The notes under the pieces: generated by a model | The model's input: the letters and a program-made list of their open reading frames with translations, nothing else | The model's database searches: none | What the model was told of the DNA's origin: nothing | Translations under genes and position numbers: made by a program | Assembly: GCA_035267045.1 (NCBI GenBank) | Contig: DATFMH010000171.1 | Span: forward strand, 1 to 40,518 | Direction of reading: 5' to 3' | Length of the DNA: 40,518 bases | Source of the DNA: DATFMH01 sp035267045 | Lineage (GTDB): Bacteria; Bacteroidota; Rhodothermia; Balneolales; DATFMH01 | Part shown: positions 9,601 to 17,244 of the stretch, one piece after another | Layout: every line of letters starts with the position of its first letter | How positions within the stretch are numbered: position 1 is the stretch's first letter

Positions 9601-9828
9601 GAAGCCGTGGTTGAGTCGGGTGCCGTGCGGACGCGTCCCATCCTGTTAACGACAGGTGCGGTGGTCATAGGTGCTTTCGTGATCATCCTGGATCCGATAT
9701 TCCAGGGATTGGCCATCTCGTTAATCGGCGGCTCTTTTGCATCAACAGCATTAACGCTCGTTATTGTACCGTTGATCTATTATATGGCTGAGAAACATAA
9801 ATATCCGGAAAAAGAAATAGAGGATTAA
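6616..9828 (+). CDS. RND efflux pump, inner-membrane subunit (AcrB/HAE1-like)
   Basis: A 1070-residue resistance-nodulation-division transporter that uses the proton gradient to expel substrates through the adaptor and channel encoded just upstream. The duplicated layout is clear: a first membrane helix at about residues 20-37, a large periplasmic loop, a bundle of membrane helices at about 350-510, then a second copy of the same plan. The TM4 relay motif reads GIVVDDSIIIVEN with the paired Asp419 and Asp420, as in AcrB-type proton/drug antiporters. The TM10 counterpart reads MVRNSVLLIDF, with Arg where AcrB has the functional Lys; this is common in the more distant branch. The paired aspartates favour an organic substrate over a CzcA-type metal pump, but the substrate is an inference. 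Confidence 0.93.
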   Translation: MKSGIAGKIANVFINSKLTPLLMMAFLAIGIYSAYLTPREEEPQINVPLADIFLRYPGATPKEVESRVVVPLEKTVSNIDGVKYVYSTSMPGQAMLTVRFKVGLNVETSLVKLYNELIKNMDNMPPGVSMPLVKSRSIDDVPILTLTLWSNKYSDYQLRRVAEELGLQVKQIDNVAKTDVIGGRPRQIRVVMNKDKMAAHHVDPLRIAQQIKGSNQQLNSGSFSRNDKEYLVKTGNFFANAKDVGKLVVGADHGKPVYLNNVAKIEDGPSEPSQYVSFGLGAAGKNKYGVNKAGTYPAVTLSIAKRKGTDAMHIADQVLHKMHELQGTLIPSDIHVTVTRNYGETASDKVAELLFHLFVAIVAVTVLVTLTMGWRSGIVVFASIPVTFALTLFVYYMFGYTLNRITLFALVFVTGIVVDDSIIIVENMHRHFHMRKLPFLQAAIASIDEVGNPTILATFTVIAAVLPMAFVSGLMGPYMSPMPIGASIAMLFSLMVALVITPWLAYRFLKYDENEVGHHEFKLEDTFIYKAYARTLYPLIESAWKRWAFIGIVVVMLIGSLSLFYFKLVAVKMLPFDNKKEVQVVIDMPEGTTLERTDAVAKDIAAYLHNIPQLVNYQIYSGTSSPINFNGLVRHYDLRRGPNVADIQLNLLPKGDREEQSHDIAKSIRPEVDKIAAKYNANVKVVEVPPGPPVMSTLVAEIYGPDVKKQRSLARKVKNIFNHTDGVVDVDWSVKANQPEYKFEVDKEKAALSGVSPQQVVQTMAMALHGQNVSKVYKGNEVQPVPIHLQLAKDQRSSVNDLKKIYVQSRTGKMIPVADLVHVKEVVQPKNIFRKNQRRVIYVTGDVAGQLESPIYAILNMGPDLSKIKMPKGYTFSQLYTKAPFSEANYALKWDGEWHITYQVFRDLGVAFGIVLLIIYMLIIGWFQDFKVPIIMMIAIPLSLVGIVLGHWIMGAFFTATSMIGMIALAGIMVRNSVLLIDFIKIRLEDGVPLKEAVVESGAVRTRPILLTTGAVVIGAFVIILDPIFQGLAISLIGGSFASTALTLVIVPLIYYMAEKHKYPEKEIED

Positions 9829-9919
9829 AGGTTAGAACGATAAGTGGGCTTATATGAGAGTGGGTTCACTTGTCGTTTTCCAATAAACATAAATTCAAAA
9901 AATAATAGGGGATAGTTTT

Positions 9920-10234
9920 ATGAAATTAGTTGCTTTAATGTGTATTGCCGAATATTCAGACGCTTTAAAAAAAATACTGGTAAAAGAAAATGTTCCTGTA
10001 TTTAGTGAAATTGATATTGACGGGTTTCGTATGGATACGGAAAAATCAATAGAAGAAAACTGGTTCACTGCCACAAAACGGGCTAGTATTTACTCCAGTT
10101 TATATTTTGCTTTTGTGGATGAAGGAAAAGCCGAAGGACTGTTTAACGCTGTTGAAGAATATAATGCAAATCAGGAAGGCGACAGCTTGCATCCGTTGAG
10201 AGCATTTCAATTAAATGTTGAGAAACAAATCTAG
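9920..10234 (+). CDS. P-II-like small protein associated with the RND operon
   Basis: A 104-residue cytosolic protein with no signal peptide. The start MKLVALMCIAEYSDALKKIL and the end HPLRAFQLNVEKQI give the beta-alpha-beta pattern of ferredoxin-like P-II-type proteins, and the size fits. It lacks a recognisable uridylylation T-loop tyrosine motif, so it is not classical GlnB. It lies 91 bases after the pump gene on the same strand and is followed 47 bases later by a DUF2892 gene. Small P-II-like proteins (including the DUF3240 type) are known next to RND exporters, but what they sense is generally unclear. The fold call is a judgement from pattern; I am only moderately sure. Confidence 0.6.
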   Translation: MKLVALMCIAEYSDALKKILVKENVPVFSEIDIDGFRMDTEKSIEENWFTATKRASIYSSLYFAFVDEGKAEGLFNAVEEYNANQEGDSLHPLRAFQLNVEKQI

Positions 10235-10281
10235 CTTTACATAATTTTCATCATCTTTTTAACAAAATACATAAGAAAACC

Positions 10282-10497
10282 ATGTTAGAACGAATCGTCC
10301 GCGCATTAGCCGGAACATTTATTATCATCAGTGTGGCCCTGGGATATTTTGTAAGTCCTTATTGGTTTCTATTTACCCTTTTTGTCGGCGTTAATTTACT
10401 GCAATCATCATTTTCCAGGTGGTGTTTGGCAGAGACGATACTCAGAAAACTTGGAGTAAAGTCTACAAATGATACGGGAAAGACCATTCGATTTTAA
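10282..10497 (+). CDS. DUF2892 (YgaP-like) small membrane protein
   Basis: A 71-residue protein with the DUF2892 signature: an N-terminal amphipathic stretch MLERIVRALAGTFIIISVAL, a second hydrophobic segment FLFTLFVGVNLLQSSF, and the conserved C-terminal W-C-L-A-E-x-x-L-R-K-L-G-V. It should span the inner membrane twice. In other bacteria the domain occurs alone or fused to rhodanese (YgaP). It ends the efflux cluster and is followed by a hairpin at 10536. Its role beside the pump is unknown; a linked membrane accessory is only a guess. Confidence 0.75.
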   Translation: MLERIVRALAGTFIIISVALGYFVSPYWFLFTLFVGVNLLQSSFSRWCLAETILRKLGVKSTNDTGKTIRF

Positions 10498-10535
10498 AGG
10501 GATGAGAATATAGAGGTTCGGTGTATTTTGTTATT

Positions 10536-10558
10536 GAGAATCCAGCCATTGGATTCTC
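10536..10558 (+). terminator. candidate terminator hairpin after the efflux cluster
   Basis: GAGAATCCA and TGGATTCTC form a perfect 9-bp stem around a 5-base loop, 39 bases after the DUF2892 stop. The following bases are T-rich (CTTGTTTCTC) but are not an uninterrupted U-tract, so it may be a weak or factor-assisted terminator. Confidence 0.5.
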
Positions 10559-10778
10559 CTTGTTTCTCATGAATTTTAAAATTATAAAGTCCATGTGAAA
10601 ATGAATGAGAAATATGTTTCAAAATCTCTGTGTTCATGGTTTTAAAACTACATGGGCCCATGTTTTATAAGAGATTTTATTCAAGAATTAGTACAACTGA
10701 AAAGGAATAAAGAAATCCACAATTTAGTTAATGCTTATGGGATTTAATTATTAAGGTTTCACATTATATATCCTGTGG

Positions 10779-11273
10779 TTATAAATCCAGAATCTTCCCC
10801 ATATAAATCTGACCTTTTCTCTCACCCCGAAAATGTATAACCTCCGGCAGATATCCCCATCTTTCAAATCCATATTTCTTTAGTAATCTCAAACTTCCCA
10901 GGTTTCCTTCAATAAGAATGGCAAAATAAATTCTTTTCTTAAGAGTGGAAGCATTTTCCAAACAGTACTCCATTAATTGTGATCCAATACCCTGACCGAC
11001 GGTATTTGAGTTTACATAAAAACTTATTTCTGCTACTTCCTTTAGCGCTTCTCTTCCCGGGCGATATGGGGAGAGGGAGGCCCAGCCGAGTACTTTATGA
11101 TCCTGCTCGAATACATAAACAGGATATTTATCAGATGAATGTTCCTCGTACCATTTAATTCTCTCCGTATTATTTAAAGGTGTAGTCTGGGCTGTCTGGA
11201 AACCACGATCGATCGCCTGATTATAAATCCGGTCGATTACCGCTAAATCATAATGTGTTGCTAATCGAATCAT
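10779..11273 (-). CDS. GNAT family N-acetyltransferase (phosphinothricin acetyltransferase-like)
   Basis: A 164-residue acetyl-CoA-dependent acetyltransferase. The opening MIRLATHYDLAVIDRIYN, the middle VLGWASLSPYRPG and the acetyl-CoA loop VGQGIGSQLMEY (motif A, Q-x-x-G-x-G) match the Pat/YwnH-like subgroup. That subgroup acetylates amino-acid-like amines such as methionine sulfone or sulfoximine and phosphinothricin. The C-terminal LLKKYGFERWGYLPEV is typical as well. The length is normal. It stands alone on the minus strand, with 240 bases to the FAD oxidase upstream. The natural substrate is not determined by sequence; related enzymes vary widely. Confidence 0.82.
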   Translation of the reverse strand: MIRLATHYDLAVIDRIYNQAIDRGFQTAQTTPLNNTERIKWYEEHSSDKYPVYVFEQDHKVLGWASLSPYRPGREALKEVAEISFYVNSNTVGQGIGSQLMEYCLENASTLKKRIYFAILIEGNLGSLRLLKKYGFERWGYLPEVIHFRGERKGQIYMGKILDL

Positions 11274-11513
11274 AGTTAAGGCCTGATAAATATTAATGGT
11301 ATGTTCATATCTCGTTGAAAACGAAATAAGGTAGAAATTCTATGCGAACTTTGACTATAATAACCTTCGGCTGCATAAAGTATAATTCAGACAAATTTTA
11401 CTTTATTGATGGAGAGAACTAAGAATACATGTTTTATGGAATTTCCACAATTCAAAGTTACTTATTGTTAAAGGGTAATACCATCCGGTCTATTTATTGT
11501 GTTACCCGGCAGT

Positions 11514-12926
11514 CTATTTAACTTTTTTGAAACCCGGAACCTTGCCTTTGGAAGGCTTAACATTCAAATTTATACGAAATATATTTAACGGATCATATTT
11601 GTCTTTTACGGTTACAAGGCGTTCGTAATTATCGCGATAAGCCGCCCGGACCTGTTCCTGATCATCATCCATCGTCATATTAATATAAGCGCCTCCGGAA
11701 GAATAAGGATGCAGCTCCTGCCAGTAATCCCGTGCCCATTTGATCATTCGGTCGTTATTGGCTGGATCAGGATCGATGGCACCGATCATCTGTACAAAAT
11801 CGGCATCCCGGTAACTGAAAGCAGTATCTTTATTATGTAATTTCTGTACAACACCATTGATCGGATAAAAATGCACTGTCGAGAGGGTGGTCGGTATCTG
11901 TTCACCGTGTTTAACATGCAGATCAATAGCTTCATCATCCAGATCTTTTATGAAATCGGATTTCCAATACCATTGTAAACCGGGTGAAAGTAGATCATCA
12001 AATAAAGTTTGCAAGGCCGGCCACGGAATCGGTCCCGTAAAATCAATGGAAGGTTTGCCAAATTCTTTCTGAATGTTGGTGAATCGTTTCTTAACCTTAT
12101 CACCGGTTCCCCTGTCACACCAGACAATGGCACACATCTTCTTATTATGAAATTTTTCCGGAAACGGGGGAGCAGGCGGAACGATCATCATGCCAAACCA
12201 TCCGCTTATCTCTTCCGGAGCTTTTAGAATGTAATCACGCCATTTTTTCATGATATCGCGGGCATGATCCATGGGCCATAACATGGGGCCGCCAAATACT
12301 GATTTTACAGGGTGTAAACGAAATTCAAATGAGGTTACGACTCCAAAGTTGCCGCCCCCTCCCCGTATAGCCCAAAACAAGTCGGGATTTTCATTCCGGC
12401 TGGCTGTTACAAAACGACCATCAGCCAATACCATATCTGCACTCATCAGACTGTCTATAGTCAACCCGACAGATCGGGAAAGGTAACCAATACCGCCACC
12501 AAGCGTTAAGCCTGCTACACCGGTTGTCGATACAAAACCGCCCGGTGCAGCCAGACCAAATGGATGTGTTGCGTGATCAACATCTCCCCAGGTACATCCG
12601 CCCTGAACTTGTGCAGTATTGGATTTCGGGTCGACCCGGATACCCTTCATATATCTCAGATCGATGACTAAGCCGTTATCAACACTGCCAAGGCCTGGAC
12701 CACTGTGACCGCCGCCGCGAATGGCAACCGGCAATCCTGAATCACGACCATAATTTACAGCGGTAATAACATCTGCCAGGTCTGTACATTGTGCAATGAT
12801 GGATGGGTGCTTATCGATCATGCCGTTATAAACTTTTCGCGCTTCATCGTAACCTTCATCAGCTTTTGTTAAAAGCGGACCACGAAACATGGATCTGAAT
12901 TCTTTCATTTGAGGATTGGTAGTCAT
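11514..12926 (-). CDS. FAD-linked oxidase with berberine-bridge domain
   Basis: A 470-residue flavoprotein of the PCMH/BBE group that oxidises sugars, alcohols or alkaloid-like compounds. The FAD domain (about residues 40-215) shows AIRGGGHSGPGLG, whose His is the usual attachment point of covalent FAD. It also shows the long glycine-rich stretch GVAGLTLGGGIGYLSRS and the R-G-G-G-G-N-F-G-V-V loop. The second attachment Cys of plant BBE-type enzymes is absent at its usual place (PGGFVSTTGVAG), so a single covalent link is expected. The C-terminus has the BBE signature (YDPLNIFRINLNV; N-x-F-R). No signal peptide is seen, so it is probably cytosolic. The start is supported by AAGGAG 7 bases upstream. 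Electron transfer to oxygen is usual for the family; the substrate is unknown. Confidence 0.87.
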   Translation of the reverse strand: MTTNPQMKEFRSMFRGPLLTKADEGYDEARKVYNGMIDKHPSIIAQCTDLADVITAVNYGRDSGLPVAIRGGGHSGPGLGSVDNGLVIDLRYMKGIRVDPKSNTAQVQGGCTWGDVDHATHPFGLAAPGGFVSTTGVAGLTLGGGIGYLSRSVGLTIDSLMSADMVLADGRFVTASRNENPDLFWAIRGGGGNFGVVTSFEFRLHPVKSVFGGPMLWPMDHARDIMKKWRDYILKAPEEISGWFGMMIVPPAPPFPEKFHNKKMCAIVWCDRGTGDKVKKRFTNIQKEFGKPSIDFTGPIPWPALQTLFDDLLSPGLQWYWKSDFIKDLDDEAIDLHVKHGEQIPTTLSTVHFYPINGVVQKLHNKDTAFSYRDADFVQMIGAIDPDPANNDRMIKWARDYWQELHPYSSGGAYINMTMDDDQEQVRAAYRDNYERLVTVKDKYDPLNIFRINLNVKPSKGKVPGFKKVK

Positions 12927-13455
12927 GGTTATACTCCTTTGGAAATAGATTTTAAAACCTGCATAAAAGTATTATAGCATCGGTTACCTGAGAGGTACGT
13001 CATTATTTATAAAGACGAAGTATGTATGAAATTATGCGTGGGCTGTTATTATATGGTTTAATGAATTTGATGCTATAATAAAGCCCTACTTCGTTGTTAT
13101 TATATTTAATACAGCAGTGAACGAAATAATCAACATATCCTGTAAGAGTATAATTTTATGTTATATATGATCAATAACAATATCATTAATTTCTTATAAT
13201 ATCAGATCTTGATCACATTAAGTGATACCAAGTTAATAGTTTTAGATATGTATTGAATTTGGAGCCTTTGGAATATGTTTTTTATGATGAATATGTTGTA
13301 AAAAATAGTATTACTTACATTTTCAAAGTAAGTAGTTTCCGTAATTCAATAACTATTCCTGAGAGGCATCGGATTTAATTAGACTGGCATAAATACAAAT
13401 GGCATTACTATTTTAAAATCCAGCTTAAATAAATCGCTTTTTTTGTAAAAAAGCA

Positions 13456-13499
13456 GGAGGACGGGAATGGGGTAAGCACGGTGTAGGAACCCGTCCTCC
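13456..13499. ncRNA. GC-rich hairpin 1 of a tandem pair, candidate structured RNA
   Basis: GGAGGACGGG at 13456-13465 pairs perfectly with CCCGTCCTCC at 13490-13499, leaving a 24-base loop that is itself G-rich. It stands out as a sharp GC island in AT-rich DNA, and a second hairpin starts 10 bases later. No known RNA family is recognised and no U-tract follows, so the molecule could be a small RNA, an RNA domain or a DNA-level element. Confidence 0.4.
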
Positions 13500-13508
13500 C
13501 TGTGTTGC

Positions 13509-13540
13509 GGGTTAGGGGGTGATTCAATGCTGCCTAACCC
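13509..13540. ncRNA. GC-rich hairpin 2 of a tandem pair, candidate structured RNA
   Basis: GGGTTAGG at 13509-13516 pairs perfectly with CCTAACCC at 13533-13540 around a 16-base loop. Together with the hairpin ending at 13499 it makes a compact double stem-loop of 85 bases. Confidence 0.4.
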
Positions 13541-13603
13541 CTCATCGTATTTAATTTCGTTTCTTTTATAAATGAAATAAGTGAAACATTGTGGTCATAG
13601 TAA

Positions 13604-13677
13604 TTATTTTATGGTTTTTATAAATAAATCAAAGGTGTATTGTTACTTGTGAGTTATTGTATTTCACCATAAAATAA
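13604..13677. repeat. 12-bp inverted repeat with long spacer
   Basis: TTATTTTATGGT at 13604-13615 and ACCATAAAATAA at 13666-13677 are exact inverted copies separated by 50 bases. They may frame a small element or be a chance AT-rich match. Confidence 0.4.
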
Positions 13678-13710
13678 CTTGCCTGATTAGTTACCCGTCA
13701 CTTGTCGCAG

Positions 13711-13859
13711 TATAAGAAGGCTATGCAAAACCGTTCTTTTGCCCAATATCTGCATTTTCACGACTTCGAAATCCTCGAATATGGTTAATATGCTTCGGTT
13801 TCGAAGTCGTTCAAGCTTTGATCTTGAACAAAATCCCTGGTTTTGCAAAGCCTTCTATA
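13711..13859. repeat. nested 149-bp inverted-repeat element, MITE- or REP-like
   Basis: The outer arms, TATAAGAAGGCTATGCAAAA and onwards at 13711-13732 and the inverted copy at 13839-13859, pair over about 21 bases with one mismatch and one bulge. Inside them a perfect 12-bp pair, ACGACTTCGAAA (13760-13771) and TTTCGAAGTCGT (13799-13810), forms a second stem. A small third stem, TTCAAG/CTTGAA, lies at 13810-13828. The nested design and lack of coding capacity fit a palindromic mobile repeat or a large folded RNA. No other copy is present in this window. Confidence 0.55.
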
Positions 13860-14067
13860 AGTATATGATAACGGATCTTTATTATTGGTAGATTAACCTG
13901 ATTAACGAATTATTATGATGGTATACACGCTGCACTAACCCCAAATGTATGATCCCTAAATAAATTTTAATACAAAATTATACCCCTTCAGTTGAAATAA
14001 ATATGCGAATATTTACACCAAATCTTCTATAAAGTAGTCAACTACGATATTCCTGGTATCTCAAATA

Positions 14068-14120
14068 ATGCACCACATTTTACGGTAAAAACCTCAAAGT
14101 AAATATGTGCGGTGGTGCAT
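14068..14120. repeat. 9-bp inverted repeat, hairpin-forming
   Basis: ATGCACCAC at 14068-14076 and GTGGTGCAT at 14112-14120 are perfect inverted copies, 35 bases apart. This is the last of the series of inverted repeats in this spacer, about 340 bases upstream of the cytochrome gene. Confidence 0.4.
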
Positions 14121-14458
14121 CAAGCCATATCCCACAAAACTTGTATAACACGTTAGCAAATAGTTTTTTAGAATTCAAGTACAGGTAATTTTTTTATTTA
14201 TGTTTTATTTTATTTTATTTGTAATACATTCTTTTAAACACGTTTATCTTGTAAGGGCTTTAACCGGGTTTAGTTCAAATACAGGTAATAAATAGAATGC
14301 TATATGCAAGTCATGATTATGTCATATAATTGTTGAGGGGGATTTCTGGTAATTTGTGTAATTAAATTCTAAAATTTATTCGTCCCTTTTAATTATTTGA
14401 ATACGCATTAAAATAACAGAGACCAGGTATATGGTGTTTAGTGAAAGGTGGGAATATT

Positions 14459-15442
14459 ATGAAAAAGATTATCGTTGGATTAGTGGGTATAATAATTATA
14501 ATAGCAGGTGGTTTGGTAATGTATTTGTATGCGGCTTATCCAAATATACCACCAGCTCCGAAGATTACTGTGAAAAGTACTCCGGCACAAATTGAACGAG
14601 GAAAATATCTTGCCAATCATGTATCGATGTGCATGGATTGTCATTCAACACGTGACTTCTCAAAATTTTCGGGTCCTGTAGTTCCCGGAACCCGGGGAAA
14701 AGGTGGCGAAAGATTTGATAAAAATCTTGGATTTCCAGGGACATTTTATTCGAAAAATATCACACCATACAATCTGAAAAACTGGACGGATGGAGATATA
14801 TTCCGGACTATAACGACAGGCGTGACTAAGACGGGTACTCCTTTATTTCCGGTAATGCCATATCTCGATTTCAATCATATGGATCCAAGGGATGTAAAGG
14901 CCATTATCGCTTATATCCGAACATTGAAACCAATAAAATATGAAAATCCATCGGCAAAACCGGATTTTCCGATGAATTTTATCATGCGTACAATTCCCAA
15001 ACCTTATAAAAAGGCTAAGCGTCCGCCTGAGAAAGATACTGTAGCATATGGTAAGTATCTGGTAACTATAAGTGCCTGTTCCGATTGCCATACACCCAGG
15101 AAAAGTGGTCAGCCTATTCAGAAAGATTATTTGGCCGGGGGAATGCCATTTAAAATGCCATGGGGAACAGTCCGGTCTGCAAATATCACTCCGGATAAAA
15201 CAACCGGCCTGGGTAACTGGACTTCTAAAGATTTCATTAATTATTTCAAACAGTTTGATGTTCCGGCAGATTCATTACCCAGTGTTGCAAAACAGGGCTA
15301 TAACACGGTTATGCCCTGGGATATGTATGCAGGAATGAAGAAAGAAGATTTGAAAGCTATTTTCGCTTATTTGCAAACGATTAAACCTGTTCAGAATACA
15401 GTGACTAAGTTTACACCGGCTAAACAAAGTCAGGCCAATTAA
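14459..15442 (+). CDS. membrane-anchored diheme cytochrome c
   Basis: A 327-residue protein with an uncleaved-looking N-terminal anchor (about residues 3-25, very rich in Ile) and two c-type heme sites: CMDCH at 58-62 and CSDCH at 207-211. The two halves look alike, each with heme motif, an N-I-T-P-D/Y loop and a V-M-P-Y/W segment whose Met (such as Met133) is a likely axial ligand. This arrangement resembles the cytochrome subunits of membrane alcohol, aldehyde or gluconate dehydrogenases, which accept electrons in the periplasm and pass them to quinone or oxidase. No dehydrogenase subunit lies beside it. I chose ATG 14459 because AAGGTGGG precedes it by about 7 bases; a GTG at 14441 is in frame. 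The methyltransferase gene follows after 49 bases. Confidence 0.87.
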   Translation: MKKIIVGLVGIIIIIAGGLVMYLYAAYPNIPPAPKITVKSTPAQIERGKYLANHVSMCMDCHSTRDFSKFSGPVVPGTRGKGGERFDKNLGFPGTFYSKNITPYNLKNWTDGDIFRTITTGVTKTGTPLFPVMPYLDFNHMDPRDVKAIIAYIRTLKPIKYENPSAKPDFPMNFIMRTIPKPYKKAKRPPEKDTVAYGKYLVTISACSDCHTPRKSGQPIQKDYLAGGMPFKMPWGTVRSANITPDKTTGLGNWTSKDFINYFKQFDVPADSLPSVAKQGYNTVMPWDMYAGMKKEDLKAIFAYLQTIKPVQNTVTKFTPAKQSQAN

Positions 15443-15491
15443 TTTTTCATGTTTTAAAAACTAAATATGAAATAATGAGAAAGGTTTGTAC

Positions 15492-16556
15492 ATGAAAGAT
15501 CAAAATTATCGTTTTGAATCTAAATTGGAAACGGTCGAAGAAGTAACGCCTAAAAATATCCTGCAAGTTGGTCAGGCCTTTTTTAGTTCAAAATTATTAT
15601 TATGTGCAGTTAAGCTGGAATTATTCACGTTACTTTCCGGAAATCCTTTGTCGGCTGAACAGATTCAGATAAAATTAAATTTACATAAACGCGGCATATA
15701 TGATTTTTTAGATGCACTGGTTGCTATTGGATTTCTAAAGAGAGATGGCTTAAAAGAAGGGGCCATATATAAAAATTCACCGGAGACCGATCTGTTTTTG
15801 GACAAAAATAAAAGGGAATATATCGGGGGGATACTGGAAATGTCGAACGACCGGTTATATCCATTCTTTGGTAACCTGGACGATGCTCTTCGCACAGGAA
15901 AACCACAAAATGAATCCAGAGATAAAGAGGTTAATGTATTTGACGAATTATATAGTGATGAATATCGGTTGAAGCAATTTATCAATGCCATGTCATCGGT
16001 ACAAAAGATGAATTTTAAATTATTAACCGAAATTTTCGATTTTTCCCAATATAAGACATTATGTGATATAGGAGGGGCGGATGGATCGTTATGCCTTGCT
16101 GTTGCTGAACAATTTGAGCATATCAATTGTATAGCATTTGATCTCCCTAAAGTAATTTCTATTGCACATGAAAAAATTGAAAAGGCGAACTTGGCTGATC
16201 GAATTCTAACTGTACCAGGTGATTTTTGGAAAGATGATCTACCCAAGGCGGATGTCATTACAATGGGAAATATTCTCCATGATTGGGGAATGGATGAAAA
16301 AATGGCAATCCTTGAAAAAGTTTACGCGTCCTTGCCTGATGGGGGAGCTTGTATTGTCATTGAAAATATTATAGATGATAATCGATCAAAAAATGTTTCA
16401 GGCCTGCTGATGTCCTTGAATATGCTGGTTGAAACACCGGGTGGATTTAATTTTACACGACAGGACTTTGATAATTGGATTAAAAAAACGGGGTTCTCAC
16501 ATTCAGAATTAATCCCGCTCACGGGACATTCCAGCGCAGCGATAGCCTATAAATAA
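15492..16556 (+). CDS. SAM-dependent O-methyltransferase (acetylserotonin/hydroxyneurosporene type)
   Basis: A 354-residue methyltransferase with the two-domain plan of small-molecule O-methyltransferases. The N-terminal winged-helix dimerisation domain (about residues 20-110) contains VKLELFTLLSGNPLSAEQI. The catalytic domain has the SAM loop LCDIGGADGSLCLAVAE, and GNILHDWGMDEKMAILEKV carries the catalytic His of the L-H-D/N-W motif. The end, GHSSAAIAYK, is also typical. It probably methylates a hydroxyl on an aromatic, polyketide or isoprenoid compound in the cytosol. ATG 15492 follows GAGAAAGG closely; a TTG at 15486 is also in frame. It lies just behind the cytochrome c gene and may share its transcript, although no shared pathway is obvious. 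Confidence 0.85.
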   Translation: MKDQNYRFESKLETVEEVTPKNILQVGQAFFSSKLLLCAVKLELFTLLSGNPLSAEQIQIKLNLHKRGIYDFLDALVAIGFLKRDGLKEGAIYKNSPETDLFLDKNKREYIGGILEMSNDRLYPFFGNLDDALRTGKPQNESRDKEVNVFDELYSDEYRLKQFINAMSSVQKMNFKLLTEIFDFSQYKTLCDIGGADGSLCLAVAEQFEHINCIAFDLPKVISIAHEKIEKANLADRILTVPGDFWKDDLPKADVITMGNILHDWGMDEKMAILEKVYASLPDGGACIVIENIIDDNRSKNVSGLLMSLNMLVETPGGFNFTRQDFDNWIKKTGFSHSELIPLTGHSSAAIAYK

Positions 16557-17244
16557 ATATCGAAATAATTATAAGTCATCTTAATTTCTTTTATAGCCAA
16601 TTTCGTGTTTCGATCCAATTCCGATTAACAGTTCAGTGGGGATACATCCATTACATTTAAGAACATTTTATATACGGCATATTCAGGGCTTCCTTTTACT
16701 CTTTAACAGTTGGCTAATAATTTTGCCAGCTGTTTCATCCCCATTTGATACAGCTTTTACAGACAGTCCTATTCTTATAATAATGTTTGTATCGCATACA
16801 AATAGTTTATGTAAAATCCGCCTGAAGAAAATTATCGTGAATAAGCATTAACTGTAACGGCCGATGATAATCTTTTTTATTTTTTCGTGTTTAATATTGC
16901 TGTTCGGATGATATAACGTATTCTTATACAATTACTTAGGAACAAATGGAATGGTTGTCAGTCAAAGTTATGTTAGCAATATATCGGATTATGTATGGTT
17001 AATAATAAAGAGAATAGATCTAAATGAGTGTAATTTTTAGATGAATTCTACTATTGTAAACATAAATATTTAGCAAAGTATAATGATTAACTTGCAGTTT
17101 TGACTGAGATGTTATTTTTTGTTGATCAACCATTTCATTTTTTTATCGTAAGCGCTATTTCAATTAACTGCAAAAAGGACCGACAACCGACTAATTTAGC
17201 TGATTAGATGTTTGTGAAGTATGTAATGACAGACAGGAGTAAAT
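16557..17244. other. intergenic region upstream of the glycosyltransferase-phosphorylase unit
   Basis: About 690 AT-rich bases. A 71-codon frame at 16636-16851 has no ribosome-binding site and no family-like pattern, so I do not call it. No RNA gene or strong repeat was seen. A short GACCGACAACCGACTAA-like word near 17178 resembles one near 39525. The promoter of the 17245 operon should lie here. Confidence 0.45.

Larger units (their letters stand above)
12927..14458. other. 1.5-kb intergenic region with clustered inverted repeats
   Basis: The longest gene-free stretch of the window, between the divergent FAD oxidase and cytochrome c genes. I found no protein-like frame on either strand. The first 500 bases are plain AT-rich DNA and should contain the promoter of the oxidase. 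From 13456 to 14120 there are five separate inverted repeats, annotated individually, two of them in a short GC-rich island. The last 300 bases are again AT-rich and lead into the cytochrome gene. Confidence 0.6.

Noticed and set aside
13466..13489. Known riboswitch or 6S-like RNA at the double hairpin
   Set aside because: No family consensus could be matched, and the nearest gene start is nearly 1 kb away.
13456..13859. CRISPR array
   Set aside because: The repeats are inverted and of different sequence, with no regularly spaced direct repeat and no cas gene.
15665..16258. 197-codon minus-strand frame opposite the methyltransferase
   Set aside because: Complete overlap with a well-supported gene, Ser-rich low-complexity translation, no motif.
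16636..16851. 71-codon open frame between the methyltransferase and glycosyltransferase genes
   Set aside because: No ribosome-binding site, no ATG start, biased hydrophobic composition expected from AT-rich DNA and no family resemblance.
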